From Deuterostichococcus epilithicus (Eukaryota; Chlorophyta; Trebouxiophyceae; Prasiolales; Stichococcaceae), in NCBI GenBank assembly GCA_033439295.1, contig JAVTLE010000001.1, forward strand, positions 1-64,000: a stretch of 64,000 nucleotides of DNA, written 5' to 3'. Made by a program: the position numbers and the translations under genes. How positions within the stretch are numbered: position 1 is the first letter of the stretch; every line of letters begins with the position of its first letter. This document shows, piece after piece, positions 21,721-33,900 of this stretch. A model generated the notes under the pieces. It saw only the letters and a program-made list of their open reading frames with translations. It ran no database searches and was not told the origin of the DNA.

Positions 21721-22888
21721 GGCCCGCCGGGTCGACGTGGGGGCCCCGCTCGGAGCCGCTGCTGGTCAAGCAGGCTGCGCTGGGAGAAGCTGAAGAACAG
21801 ATGCGTCAGTGGCAGAGTGCGGCTGCCGCATGGCGCGGGGCAGTTGTGCAGCTGCTGCACACTTTAGACAGGCTCTGTCTGCAATCGCGGTAGAGTGGCG
21901 CAGCGTGTGCCACAGCTGACATGAAACTCGACGATGGTTGGGCGGCCACTTTCCACCGCCCATATTGGTGTGCTGGTGGTTCGATGATGGGCTAGACTCC
22001 TCGCCCATCTCGCAGTCTGCTGGGGTGTTCGGCGCTCTTCTAGATCAAGCTGTAACTCCTGAATGCCCGTGCGACTGCGCGGACTACGGCAGAGGTGCGG
22101 CAAGACAGTCAGTCGCATGCTCTCGAACGGCAGCAGGGGCGTGCACAGATGCCAGCCGGATCTCCACGTGCATTGGCATTGCTCAGCCTGCTGGCGCAGG
22201 TTACTTGGTGCTTGCGCACTCGGCAAAACCGGACATCATCTAAGCAGGCGCTGTCTCCACCGTGGCAATGACGCATAGGCCGAGAACCTGGCTTCGGCTG
22301 CCAGGTTGCACCGCACCACATACTTCCGGAGGCAGACCACTGCAGCGGCTCGTCGTACCAAGCACTGCGGCAGTCATGGCGGCGGACAGAACACAGTCCC
22401 TTGTTGCAGTCCCTCATCTGTGCGCCAGAACGCTGCAGCTCTAGATATTGTCGAGGCAGGTGCTGCAGAATATGTTCAGCTCGATCGACCAACTAAGCCC
22501 ACACTTGCATAGTAAACCGGCAGCAGTAATTGAAACGCAACAGTGACGCAAGTCGCTTGGTGGTGGGAGTACCAACTTGGCGGGAGGTTTCGTTGGTCGT
22601 CGGTTGTGACCCACTTTCACAAGAGTCAAGTGCAGGTGTTGATGATTCGGCGGCGCTTGCCTTAGAGCGGCGAGGTTCGATGCACGTCGGCCAGCACTGT
22701 AGGACTACGGTAGCTAAGGTGCAGGTGTTATTTGAGTGCAGTGCGGAGCTGGGAGGCGTGTGGTCTGCACACCGGTTCGTTACAGCTTGCACTGCGGACC
22801 AAGTGGCCGACAAACGCCGCAGTCCATTCTGTGCCGCCGCAGAACGCCGGCAGTAGGCATCCTCCGCCGGCAACAAAAAGCCGACGCT
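21721..22888. other. Region between convergent genes
   Basis: About 1.2 kb between the stops of proteasome alpha-6 and ribosomal protein S5. It contains a plus-strand TGTAA at 22051-22055 and a minus-strand TGTAA (plus TTACA) at 22780-22784, the latter 105 bp past the S5 stop. Open frames up to 149 codons show no domain; no gene is called. Confidence 0.55.
22780..22784 (-). terminator. Putative poly(A) signal TGTAA for S5
   Basis: The minus strand reads TGTAA 105 bp downstream of the S5 stop codon. TGTAA is the common polyadenylation signal of chlorophyte algae. Position fits; not proven. Confidence 0.5.
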
Positions 22889-25079
<2,191 letters not shown>

Positions 25080-25570
25080 GTTGGGCGACGCCTGCTCCTT
25101 ACGCCGACAGGTAACGGACGGCGTCGAGCACGCTGCAAAGAGGTCGCTCGCAGCGCCTCCGCTCCAAACTTGTAGGCGGCTTTTCGCGCAGGGTTTTCGT
25201 GTGGACTCTACAGTCTGTTGCACTGTGAGGCGAAGAACTAGGTTCCCATGCTCCCAGCAAGCTGCACAATCGTGTGAGCCAGCTCGACGAGCAGACGTCG
25301 AGAGGGTGTTGCAAAATCCGTCCCGACGTGCTTGACATATTGTTGGCCTGCGGAGCTCTGCTCCTGGTCGGATGCTTTGTCGCCGCAGCGGTACCCCCCG
25401 CAGTACGAAGCTGATGCAGACGGTTTGGACCTTACACTGATTGCTGCATGACGTCGGCCCTATCTGGCACAGATTGGGCTAGCGCTACCCTCCATTCCTT
25501 CTATGTATCCGAAGCACATTCTACAAACCAAAGCGCAGCTGCATGCCGGCAGCCTGCCGACAGGCTCCAC
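25080..25570. promoter_or_regulatory. Gap between UTP30-like stop and S5 start
   Basis: Head-to-tail spacer of about 490 bp on the minus strand. It should contain the 3' end of the UTP30-like gene, with a minus-strand TGTAA at 25432-25436 (135 bp past its stop), and the S5 promoter. No TATA box is evident. Confidence 0.5.
25432..25436 (-). terminator. Putative poly(A) signal TGTAA for UTP30-like gene
   Basis: The minus strand reads TGTAA 135 bp past the stop at 25571. This spacing is close to that seen for the S5, RNR and L24 genes in the window. Confidence 0.5.
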
Positions 25571-27571
25571 TCACGACGCAGCGATCCTCTGCTGTGCGTC
25601 GGGCAGCGTCTGGTAGATCGGTAGCGACACCGAGTCGGACGTTTTCAGGAACAGGGCCTGCACGCCGCTCCACTTCTTGGGTATGTGCGCGACTGCCCCC
25701 TGCGCGATGGTGAAGTTGCCATCAGAACCAGCCAAAGCCTCCCCTGGCAGCCGCTACTTCGAGCAACAGCAGCAAAACGTCAATATTTTTCACTGCACAC
25801 GCAACATCACCTGGATGGCAGCTGCCACGTTCTGCGCGCACTGCTGCTGCGTGAAACTCGACCGCGCCACCCTGCACCGCAGAGCGACGTCATCAAATGC
25901 GGGCCATTACTGGAGCGCAGTCTATGTAAGGCCTTTCTTTACGTTGCCACCTTGCTGCGCAAGTGTCAAGGCAGACCCAGCGCCCCGAAACGCCTGGCGT
26001 AAACGCCTACAGCCCAGCTGACGACACGGCTCGGCTGAGGCCCGCCGCAAAGGCGCGGCTGCATGGCATGGGACCCATCCAGTGCGGGGCCATTGCGCGA
26101 GGCACTGCAGTCGGGCACGCACCTGATGTTGAGGCTGGAGCCCGAGGAGGGGTACATGTAGGTGGCGTCGCAGGCGTGGCGCACCTGCGCCCCCCAGTCC
26201 TTAGCGCCCAGGTTGACCGGGATGGGCTGCTTCTTCTTCTTGAAGAAGGTTTTGCCTGCGGCGGTTGACGGGCACATGGTCAGACGCGATTGCTGCCCGA
26301 CAACGGTGGGCGATGGCAGGCGCTGCTCTGCTGGGCGTCGCCGCCTTCTTTGCCTGTGCCTCTGCCCCGCCACAGCCGCCACTGGTGCCGCGGCGCAGCC
26401 GCTGAGTCGCCGATGCTTGCGCCAACGTCAGAGCGATCCACACGGCTGGCCACCGTGCCGCCGACTGCTGCTGGTCGTACCACTGCTGGTAGCGCGACGG
26501 TTGCGCTGGTGCAGGGTGTGATTGCACAGCCAGTCCTTGAACGCAATGCAGGACGCACAGCTGCAGCAAGCGCACCGAGCAGCTTGGGCAGCTGCGGGAT
26601 GACGCGCTCGTCCGCGCAGAACAGGTCGTACTCGCCGCACAGGCGGCGCTTGGCCTCGTGCGCCTCGTACTTGGTTTTCAGCTTGGAGACGCCCACAACC
26701 TTGGCGATGTTGGCCGCCGCCGCCTCCTTCACCCGCTTCTTCGCCGCCTTGTGCCCCTCGCCTGACCATGGTCCACGAAGCAGCCCATCACCAACAGCCA
26801 TGGCCATGGTCGGGAGCACGCCTGCAGTTGCTTCACTGATGCTGCGGTGCAGCCCTGTCCACTTGCTGCCTCCCTGCCGCGAGCTCCTGCTTCTGGCTGT
26901 GCTGGCCTCGCCGGAGCTGCTTTCATGCACTGCCGCCCGTGCCAATGCATGTCTGTCTGCAGCTCAGTCTGCAGCGCAGGGTGCACCAAACCCACCTTTG
27001 TGGTCCTTGACGATGAGGCACACCTGCGCACCCTCAAAGTCGTACAGCGAGTGCGGTACAGGTCTGCAACGAGGGCAGAGCATCGAGTGTTGAGATGCAA
27101 TTAGACCGCGCCGGGCGAGGCGGCTGCTCGGGACACGCATGTGCACGACGCCGCAGCTCATCACCGCAGGGCACAGGCGACGAGATCCGTTGAACTCACA
27201 TCCTGATGGGTTTGTGCTTGTGTGCCGGCACTTGCGGCGTCTTCTTCAGGGCGATAATCTGCGCGCGGCAGAAAACACGGGTCGGTGGCTGTGGAGCGGC
27301 GCACGCGGCGTGGCTGCATAAACCACGCAGGTGGTTTGAAAAGCTTTGCAGACGCTGGTTTGCCCGCAAAATGGCTCACCAGGTATAGAATCTCGTCCTC
27401 CTGGAACAGGACCTTCTCTGCCGCCGTGTTGGCGCCCACATACTTCAGCAGCGCTGCCACGGCCTCCAGGATCTTGGACGGCTGCAACCCTGTGAATTTG
27501 CTTCCCAGAGGCAGCTCGTCTCCGGCACCGTGGCTGGTGCTGGGCTGCTCTGCGATGCTTGCAGCAGCCAT
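25571..27571 (-). CDS. Ribosomal L1-domain protein, UTP30/RSL1D1-like
   Basis: Nucleolar ribosome-biogenesis protein with a ribosomal L1 fold; relatives (yeast Utp30 and Cic1, human RSL1D1) bind pre-rRNA in pre-ribosomes. Seven exons (27571-27380, 27258-27200, 27063-26996, 26761-26576, 26255-26123, 25871-25811, 25699-25571) join in frame to 275 residues. Residues 28-64 hold the first L1 helices (LQPSKILEAVAALLKYV). Later landmarks are the PHSLYDFEGAQVCLIVKDHK strand, KVVGVSKLKTKYEAHEAKR, YDLFCADERVIPQLPKLLG, KTFFKKKKQPIPVNL, CDATYMYPSSGSSLNIRVAR and the C-terminal GAVAHIPKKWSGVQALFLKT. The FFKKKKQPIPV and LYDFEG features separate it from true ribosomal protein L10a. The ATG at 27571 gives a short hydrophilic leader with no targeting peptide. 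It is adjacent to S5 on the same strand, so two translation-related genes sit together. Confidence 0.9.
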
Positions 27572-28038
27572 GCCGGCAGGCGACTGCGATGCCGAGTACT
27601 CAAAGCGTGTGCGTAAACGGAGGTGCGGCAACAAGCAGGGATGGAGAAGCCAGTGTGTGACCTGACAGTTTATGAGAGTGTTCGCTTGTTGAGCGACCAA
27701 ATTTGCATTTGCGCGGTGTCGGAAATTTGCATGAGGCAAGCATGCGCGGGCAGCAGGACGCTCTTTGGGAAGCAGGTTGTAACAAGGGACGAAGATGAAA
27801 GATCTTTCACCCAGGCCTGATTTATCGCGAGTTGCAGGCAAAGACCGCCCGCGCGCGAGCTTGTGAGTTTCGTCAAACGCAGTCTGTCGACATTTCCACT
27901 CCCTAGAGCTCAGAATCCGCTGCCTCCTGCGGCCACAGGTGAGCCTGCTGGCCCAGATCGCACCAGCAACCCGGTCAGTTCGGTGCAAGGGCCTCTAGAA
28001 GTAACGTACTCCTCGATCACTCGGCAGGTACTGCAAGA
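27572..28038. promoter_or_regulatory. Shared upstream region, UTP30-like and FHA genes
   Basis: A 467-bp divergent spacer, slightly poorer in GC than the genes. It should carry both promoters and 5' UTRs. No motif is firmly recognised. Confidence 0.45.
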
Positions 28039-29987
28039 ATGCTCCACGCATCGGGCCTGACCGTCTCACAGCGCGCCTTCGTGGGCGCTGGCAGCAGCAG
28101 AGCCCTGCAGGCACAGCGATGCTGCAGATCACCAGGCGAGACTCAAACAATTGTTTGGCGGCTCAAGCAACAACCACCCGGTCGATGCAATGTAGATGTT
28201 CCTATTGATCGACCGCTGAGTTCAAAGTCGTTCAGGATGACGAACATGCGTTTGATTTGAACTGGCGCCTTGCACACCCACTGCCATGCAGCTGCTGTGG
28301 TCCGGCCCAATGTCGTTTTGTGCTAAGCATTCCACCGCTGCGATCTTTGCAAGGCCCCGCTGTGACGCCTGGTATCTGATGCGCAGCGTCCATGCGAGCG
28401 AGGGCAGCGCGCATCGTCATCCAGGACACCCTGGTGCTGGTGCCCACAGGTGGCCTGTCCATGCATCCAGCTGCTTTTTGTTCTCAGCAGCTGTAGTGTC
28501 TGTGCAATCCTCATCCTGATCGTCCAGGGCTTGCAGATGGACACCCCGCATTCAGTCAGTCAGTGCTATGGAGAGCGTGTGCGACAGCTGGGTGCCGCGC
28601 AATGTGGGTTACTGCACGGATACAAGCCCGTCCCGGTTGCACCTTGGACCTGGACAGGATCTGCAGGATGGCAGCACCAGACAGAGAGCCCGATGCAGAC
28701 TGATTGGCAGCGCTGCGGGTGGATCGTTGCAATGTGTTGGCGGCCATGCAAGCGTGCATCTGACAGCAGGCGGAACTTAGGTGCCGCAGTGGCGGCAGCA
28801 GAGACCCTGCTGAGGGAGCTGCCGCAGACAATGGATTTGGCAAAGGAGGAGGCTTATTCATGGGCGTTGAACCTTTCATTCGGGCGAAGGCGCGGAGCAA
28901 CTGGACACCGCGGTGGAGCTCCCCTTGCGTGCTGGACCCACACCCCGGAGACAATGCACTCAGCGAAAACATCTTGAATGGAATCTGCATGCAGGCGACG
29001 GCAGCGTGGAGCACCTGGACAAGGCGGTGGAGCTGCCGGGCATGCTGGAGCTGAAGGAGGGGACCTACACCCTGGGGCGCTCCCAGCCCGCGGACCTGGT
29101 CATCGCGGTGCCCACCGTCTCCGCAAAGCACGCGGAGCTCAAAGTTGGTGCGCCGTTTGCCGCTCAAGCCGAGTCAGCACCTGCCTCACATGTTTCGTGG
29201 GCGGTGCCCAGCGTGCCTGCCAAGCATGCTCAAGTCCACGTTGGTGCGCACGACCTTGGGGTGGACATGATGTCCCAGAACCGCGCATTGTCACCGCCAA
29301 GCAAGCGGCGCCCAATGGCGGTCCGCGGAACCTCGGAGGGGATCTCGGGCTCTGGAGAAATCGTCAGATGTGACCGCCGAGTCATGCCGCGCCTCAATCT
29401 GTGCATCCGCCCCTGATTCCGGTGACAGATTGGGCCTGCACTGCCGAATTCTCTCTGACATGTGACTCTGTTACCCGCGGTGCACAGCCGGCGGCCAGGT
29501 GACGGTCACAGACCTCAACTCCACCAACGGCACCTTCATCGAGGAGGAGGAGATTGAGGCCAACACGCCCAACGAGCTGCCGCTGGGCGCCGAGATCATC
29601 TTTGGTGCGCCTCTGATGCCGTGATGGTACCCTCATCTGCCGTCCTTCCTCTTTGGTGCGCCTCTGATGTGGTGTCCGCAGAGGCGTGTGCGTTGCCCCG
29701 CCTGCGGGAACTCGAGCAGGTGCGGCTGGCGGCCAGCACCTGTGGCAGCAGGCGGACGGCCCGCTGACGCCCAATACGTTCTCATGCCTGCGCGGATGTG
29801 GCACCCGAGCATGCTTGCCCTGACATGACTGGTCACTATGCTTCCACCTGGGCCGTATCTGCAAGTGCAAACGGGCTTTCATGTCCGTCAGGTCTCTCGT
29901 TTCCCCCACCGTACGGACTGATCCCCACTGGCTGTGTGTGCTGCAGGCGACACCTTCCTCGCCAAGTTCTGCCTTGAGGAGAGGTGA
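28039..29987 (+). CDS. Small FHA-domain protein, probably plastid
   Basis: Four exons (28039-28180, 28995-29147, 29488-29604, 29947-29987) join in frame to 150 residues. Residues 1-36 (MLHASGLTVSQRAFVGAGSS and following) are rich in S, A, R and Q with no acidic residue until position 34, like a plastid transit peptide. Residues 49-150 are a forkhead-associated domain: the phosphothreonine-binding landmarks GRS (75-77), SAKH (89-92) and NSTNGT (109-114) are all present, and the domain ends FGDTFLAKFCLEER. FHA modules bind phosphothreonine peptides. Plants and cyanobacteria have similar stand-alone proteins (the At2g21530 type), of poorly known role. Both internal donors have duplicated copies in the following intron. 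The 814-bp first intron has a plain GTCGAT donor, so the N-terminus is less certain than the domain. Confidence 0.85.
29105..29251 (+). repeat. 96-bp-spaced duplication of FHA exon 2 end with splice donor
   Basis: Bases 29105-29153 (3' end of exon 2 plus donor) recur imperfectly at 29201-29249 inside the intron. Both copies start GCGGTGCCCA and end GTTGGTGCGC, so the donor is preserved in the second copy. Confidence 0.75.
29600..29669 (+). repeat. 51-bp-spaced duplication of FHA exon 3 donor
   Basis: The 19-base string CTTTGGTGCGCCTCTGATG occurs at 29600 and again at 29651. The first copy spans the exon 3 splice donor. Reading on to the second copy would meet an in-frame stop, so the first donor is the productive one. 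Confidence 0.8.
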
Positions 29988-30190
29988 GCGGGCCAGTAGC
30001 AGGGGCCAGGCAGGCGACTGATCTGTGACGGCAGTGGGAGGCGCGGAAACCGCTGGTGATGAACCTAGTGGCAATGATGAGGGTCAGCAACTGCTGTGAG
30101 AATCGATACCATGATGTGGCGTCACCAAGACGGCAGGTTTCTGCTTGGTTTGGCTAGCCGCTGGACACAGCACGCCATGCTGTAGCCCAA

Positions 30191-30195
30191 TGTAA
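30191..30195 (+). terminator. Putative poly(A) signal TGTAA for FHA gene
   Basis: TGTAA 204 bp downstream of the FHA stop codon, in the AT-richest part of the spacer. Confidence 0.45.
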
Positions 30196-30791
30196 CTATC
30201 GCTTGCTGGCTGCAATAATCGCTGCAATGGATGCGGCACTCTTTCCACAATCTTTCCACTGCGCTCCCAACGCGCTCACTTCAGTTCGGAGACAGCGATG
30301 GTACCCATGTGGCATCTGCCATCCCACGATTATGGATTGACAGCAGCCAACACAGATGGGAATTCATTTGCAAATGTTGCGTCCATGCGGGCTTGTGCGG
30401 CGTATGCAAGGAACTGGCTGGCAATGGCTCAAATCAATGCAGTGTGCAACGAAGCAGAGCAGCAATGAGGCAGGCATCGCAGCAGACTGTTGGAAGTGCC
30501 GCAGGCAGTGAAGGTCTAGGTGGGCGGAAGCTGGCAAGTCACCGAGCTGCATTGTTGCGTTTTTCACGTTGGTGTTTCTCTGTCCCAGTGAGGGCCAAGC
30601 ACAGCGCCTGGCGCAGCCGTGGTCTTGCTTCAAACCATTGCTGCTGTTGCTGAATTCACACACCTGCAAAATAATAAGTACTGCCGCAATTTCGTCTACC
30701 AGTTGCAAGGGGGGGAGTAGCCGAGCACCCAGGCGCCCATGCTTGCAGTGTTCTACACAGTTCCAACTGCTACTCTACAGCGCCCAACCCC

Positions 30792-30796
30792 TTACA
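30792..30796 (-). terminator. Putative poly(A) signal TGTAA for RNR gene
   Basis: The minus strand reads TGTAA about 180 bp past the RNR large-subunit stop codon. Confidence 0.45.
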
Positions 30797-30974
30797 CGCT
30801 ACAGGGCAAGCAACGCATCTGCCGCAGCACCAGGCGCTTGCCAGCGGCCGCGCCGACAGCCGCGCTGTAGTAGCCCGTCGACACTGCCTCGCCTTCTGTC
30901 ACGAGCCGGCGCCTGGCAGGCCCGGTGGCACGCCACGCCTGCCGCCGCGCCCGCTGGCAAAGTCGCGCCGCTGC

Positions 30975-33900
30975 TCAGGAGCCGCACATGAGGCAGGCGT
31001 CCTTGTTCTCCAGGCTGCACACCATGGCTGCCAGCCGCCGCTCCTCCTCCATATCTGCGTCCAGCGACCGAGCCACCGGGTTCCCGCCGCCGCCCAGGAG
31101 TGCGGCGCCGTTGGCCTGCGCGCAAGGTGTGGGTAGAGTGTGACACCAGCAGACGGGCTTCTCTGTCTGCCTGGGGCTGAGAGCGGAACCGCACAAGGCG
31201 CACGACGCGCATGGAAGCGCCAGGGCTGATGACAACGCACGCTGTGCCGCCTTCAGGCGCGTGTTCCCGAGGGCAGCCAGCCTGCCGCGCCCTGGCCGAG
31301 GGCCACCGCACACTGCTCACGCCCGCTTCGAGACACAGACATGCACATGGGCGAGGGCCGCACCACGACGGCCACGGAGCTGTCCGGCGTGAAGCCGGTG
31401 GGCATGGGCGGCACCGCAGCCGTGGCCGACGGCGGCGTTGCTGGTATGCCCAATGCGCCCGCTGACACCTCTGGCACTGCCACCGCCGCTGCCGCGCGGT
31501 GCGACCTGTTCTTTGCCAGCGCCTGCAGTTGGGTGTGGAGGTAGCAGTGAGCAACCAAAGGGTGTGCTGCAGTGTCTTTGCTGGGACAAGATCGACCTGC
31601 ACGTTGGTTCTCGGTACCGTGCAAGCAGCAAAAAGCCGGTGTCTGACAAGCACTGACGCCTCATGGCACTAACGGCAGCAGAAGGATGCCGCACCTGTTG
31701 GTCGACGGTGAACTTGATGGCGTCCGCCGCAGCGCGTGTGCGCAGGTAGTACATCCCAGTCTTCAGTCCTTTCTGCACGTTCAGAACAGAGAGCCACATC
31801 GAAGCCGAAACGAGGAGTGCCCTCCCTGGGTTGCAGCTCACGCTTGGATCATGCCATCCAACAGGTGCTGTTGCCATGAGGCTGTTGCTGCGGGCGGGCA
31901 AGCATGCCCACGAGACGCGCCGTCACCGCATGCAAGCATGCGCAGTCAGCAGCCGCAGGGTCGCTCATGCGACCGCCGGCGCGCCGGCGCATCAGAGGTC
32001 AGCGGCAGCTTTCGCAGGGGCAGCCTCTAACCTAGACCCTGGCGCACCTTCCAGGCATAGAAATGCAGCGAGGTCAGCTTGCCGAAGTTGACGTCGGACA
32101 TGTGGACGTTGAAGGACTGGCTCTGGTCGATGAAGGCGCCCCGGTCCGCAGCCATATCCACCAGCACCCGCTGCCGGATCTCCCACACCGTCTTGTACAG
32201 CTCCTTCATGTGCGGCGGGATGTCCAGCTCCTGCGGCGCACGGGATCAGGCGTCGCGTCTGATCTGTACTGTGTCCACACGGCGGCATGGTGCACTGTGC
32301 AGAGGGCGCTGCAAGCGTCAGTTGTTCCATTCTGCGGCCGCTGACGCTGCGCAGCTCCAGCGGCTGGGCCCCTGCTGTGAAGACCACTGGTTCCCCTGGA
32401 CCAACTGGCCAGCTGACCAGGTACCCCCAACAGTATCAGCTCCAGTACAACAGACACGCCTGCAACTGCTTGCAGAGGTCCGGAAACTCTGCCGTTCGCA
32501 CCCGGCTGCCTGCATGCGCAGCCGGCAGCAGGACAAACATGCCATCAGCACTCCATTCATCAACCGAGCACCAGGGCCGCACCGACACGGAGCCGTTGGC
32601 GGCAACGAGCTCGTTCTTGAGGTCGCGCGTCCACAGCCCAGCGCGCGTCAGGTCCGCCAGCAGGTGCTGATTGACGACGGTGAACTCGCCCGACAGCACC
32701 CGCCGCACGTAGATGTTGCTGGTGTAGGGCTCGAAGCACTCGTTGTTGCCCAGGATCTGCGGGGAGCGCGTGCCCGCTCAGCACTCGAGTATTTGTCAGA
32801 GTCAGACGGCCAACACAGCTAGTCCGTCTGCAGCAGCGCACTCGGCGGCGTCATGCGCCTTTGTTGGCAGGGCAGACCGTGGGATGCTCTGAGCCCATGC
32901 ACTTTTGCAGAGGCACTGCCCAGCCCGCTTGTTGCACATGGTAAACGATTGTCAGCCACATGTTCAGCGCCCCCTCGGTCCCGGCCTTGAGATCCGGTGT
33001 GCTGCTGCAGGAGTGGACACCAGACTGATTGGGGACGAGCAGCAGCAAGATTGGTTGCTTGAAGGGCGCACCTGCGAGGTGGAGGCGGTGGGCATGGGCG
33101 CCACCAGCAGGCTGTTGCGCACGCCGTGCGCCGCAATGTCGGACCGCAGGCCGGCCCAGTCCCACCTCTGGCTGGGCGCGGGGGCACCCCACATGTCGTG
33201 CTGCAGCACGCCCTTGGACACGGGGCTGCCCTCGTATGTCTCGTATGCGCCTGCAGCGCAGCAGCGTGCAGGGCGCGTCAGCCGGCTACGGAATGGGCAG
33301 TGACTGTGGGATTCCGCGCGGCGAAGCGCAGCTGCAATGCAGCTGCTTGTGGGGATCCTGCGGCAGAGCAGGTGTTTCTGTGTGTGTGTGCCACGTGCTG
33401 TGGGGATGAAACATGCACGTCTGTGGTTGCCGTGTGCGCGAATGAAGGCGCAATGGCACGTATGTTGGCAGTCGGGCAGCGGGCTGGCAGCAGGGTCGAC
33501 AAAGCGCGCACCGTCCTTGGCGGCGAGCTCGCAGGATGTCTTGAGGCCAGAGAAGTAGATGCACTCGAAGATCTCCTTGTTCAGCTGCTGCGCCTCCGCC
33601 GAGTCGAAGGGCAGCCCCAGCAGGATGAATGCGTCTGCTAGGCCCTGTTTGGAGGAGTAAAGGTGGCGTCAGGAGGGTGCGAGCGACTCCCTGGGGCTGG
33701 GGCCCGATCAGCGGATGGCATTTCGAGCCATCAGAGACACTCGCATTCGAAAGGTGTAGCACAAGCAGCGCAAGGCCAAGCAGCACAGCCAGGCAGTGGG
33801 GGCTGCAGCATGTGTTGCCAAGGTTGCGCGTCTGGTGTGATGTGCACGTTGCCACATCCGGGACGCGCCTGCACGCCCATGCCGATGGGACGGTGGCGCA

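Larger units (their letters stand above)
29988..30974. other. Gap between FHA and RNR large-subunit genes (convergent)
   Basis: About 990 bp of 3' UTR and intergenic sequence. Plus-strand TGTAA at 30191-30195 lies about 204 bp past the FHA stop. Minus-strand TGTAA (plus TTACA) at 30792-30796 lies about 180 bp past the RNR stop. No further gene is supported. Confidence 0.55.
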
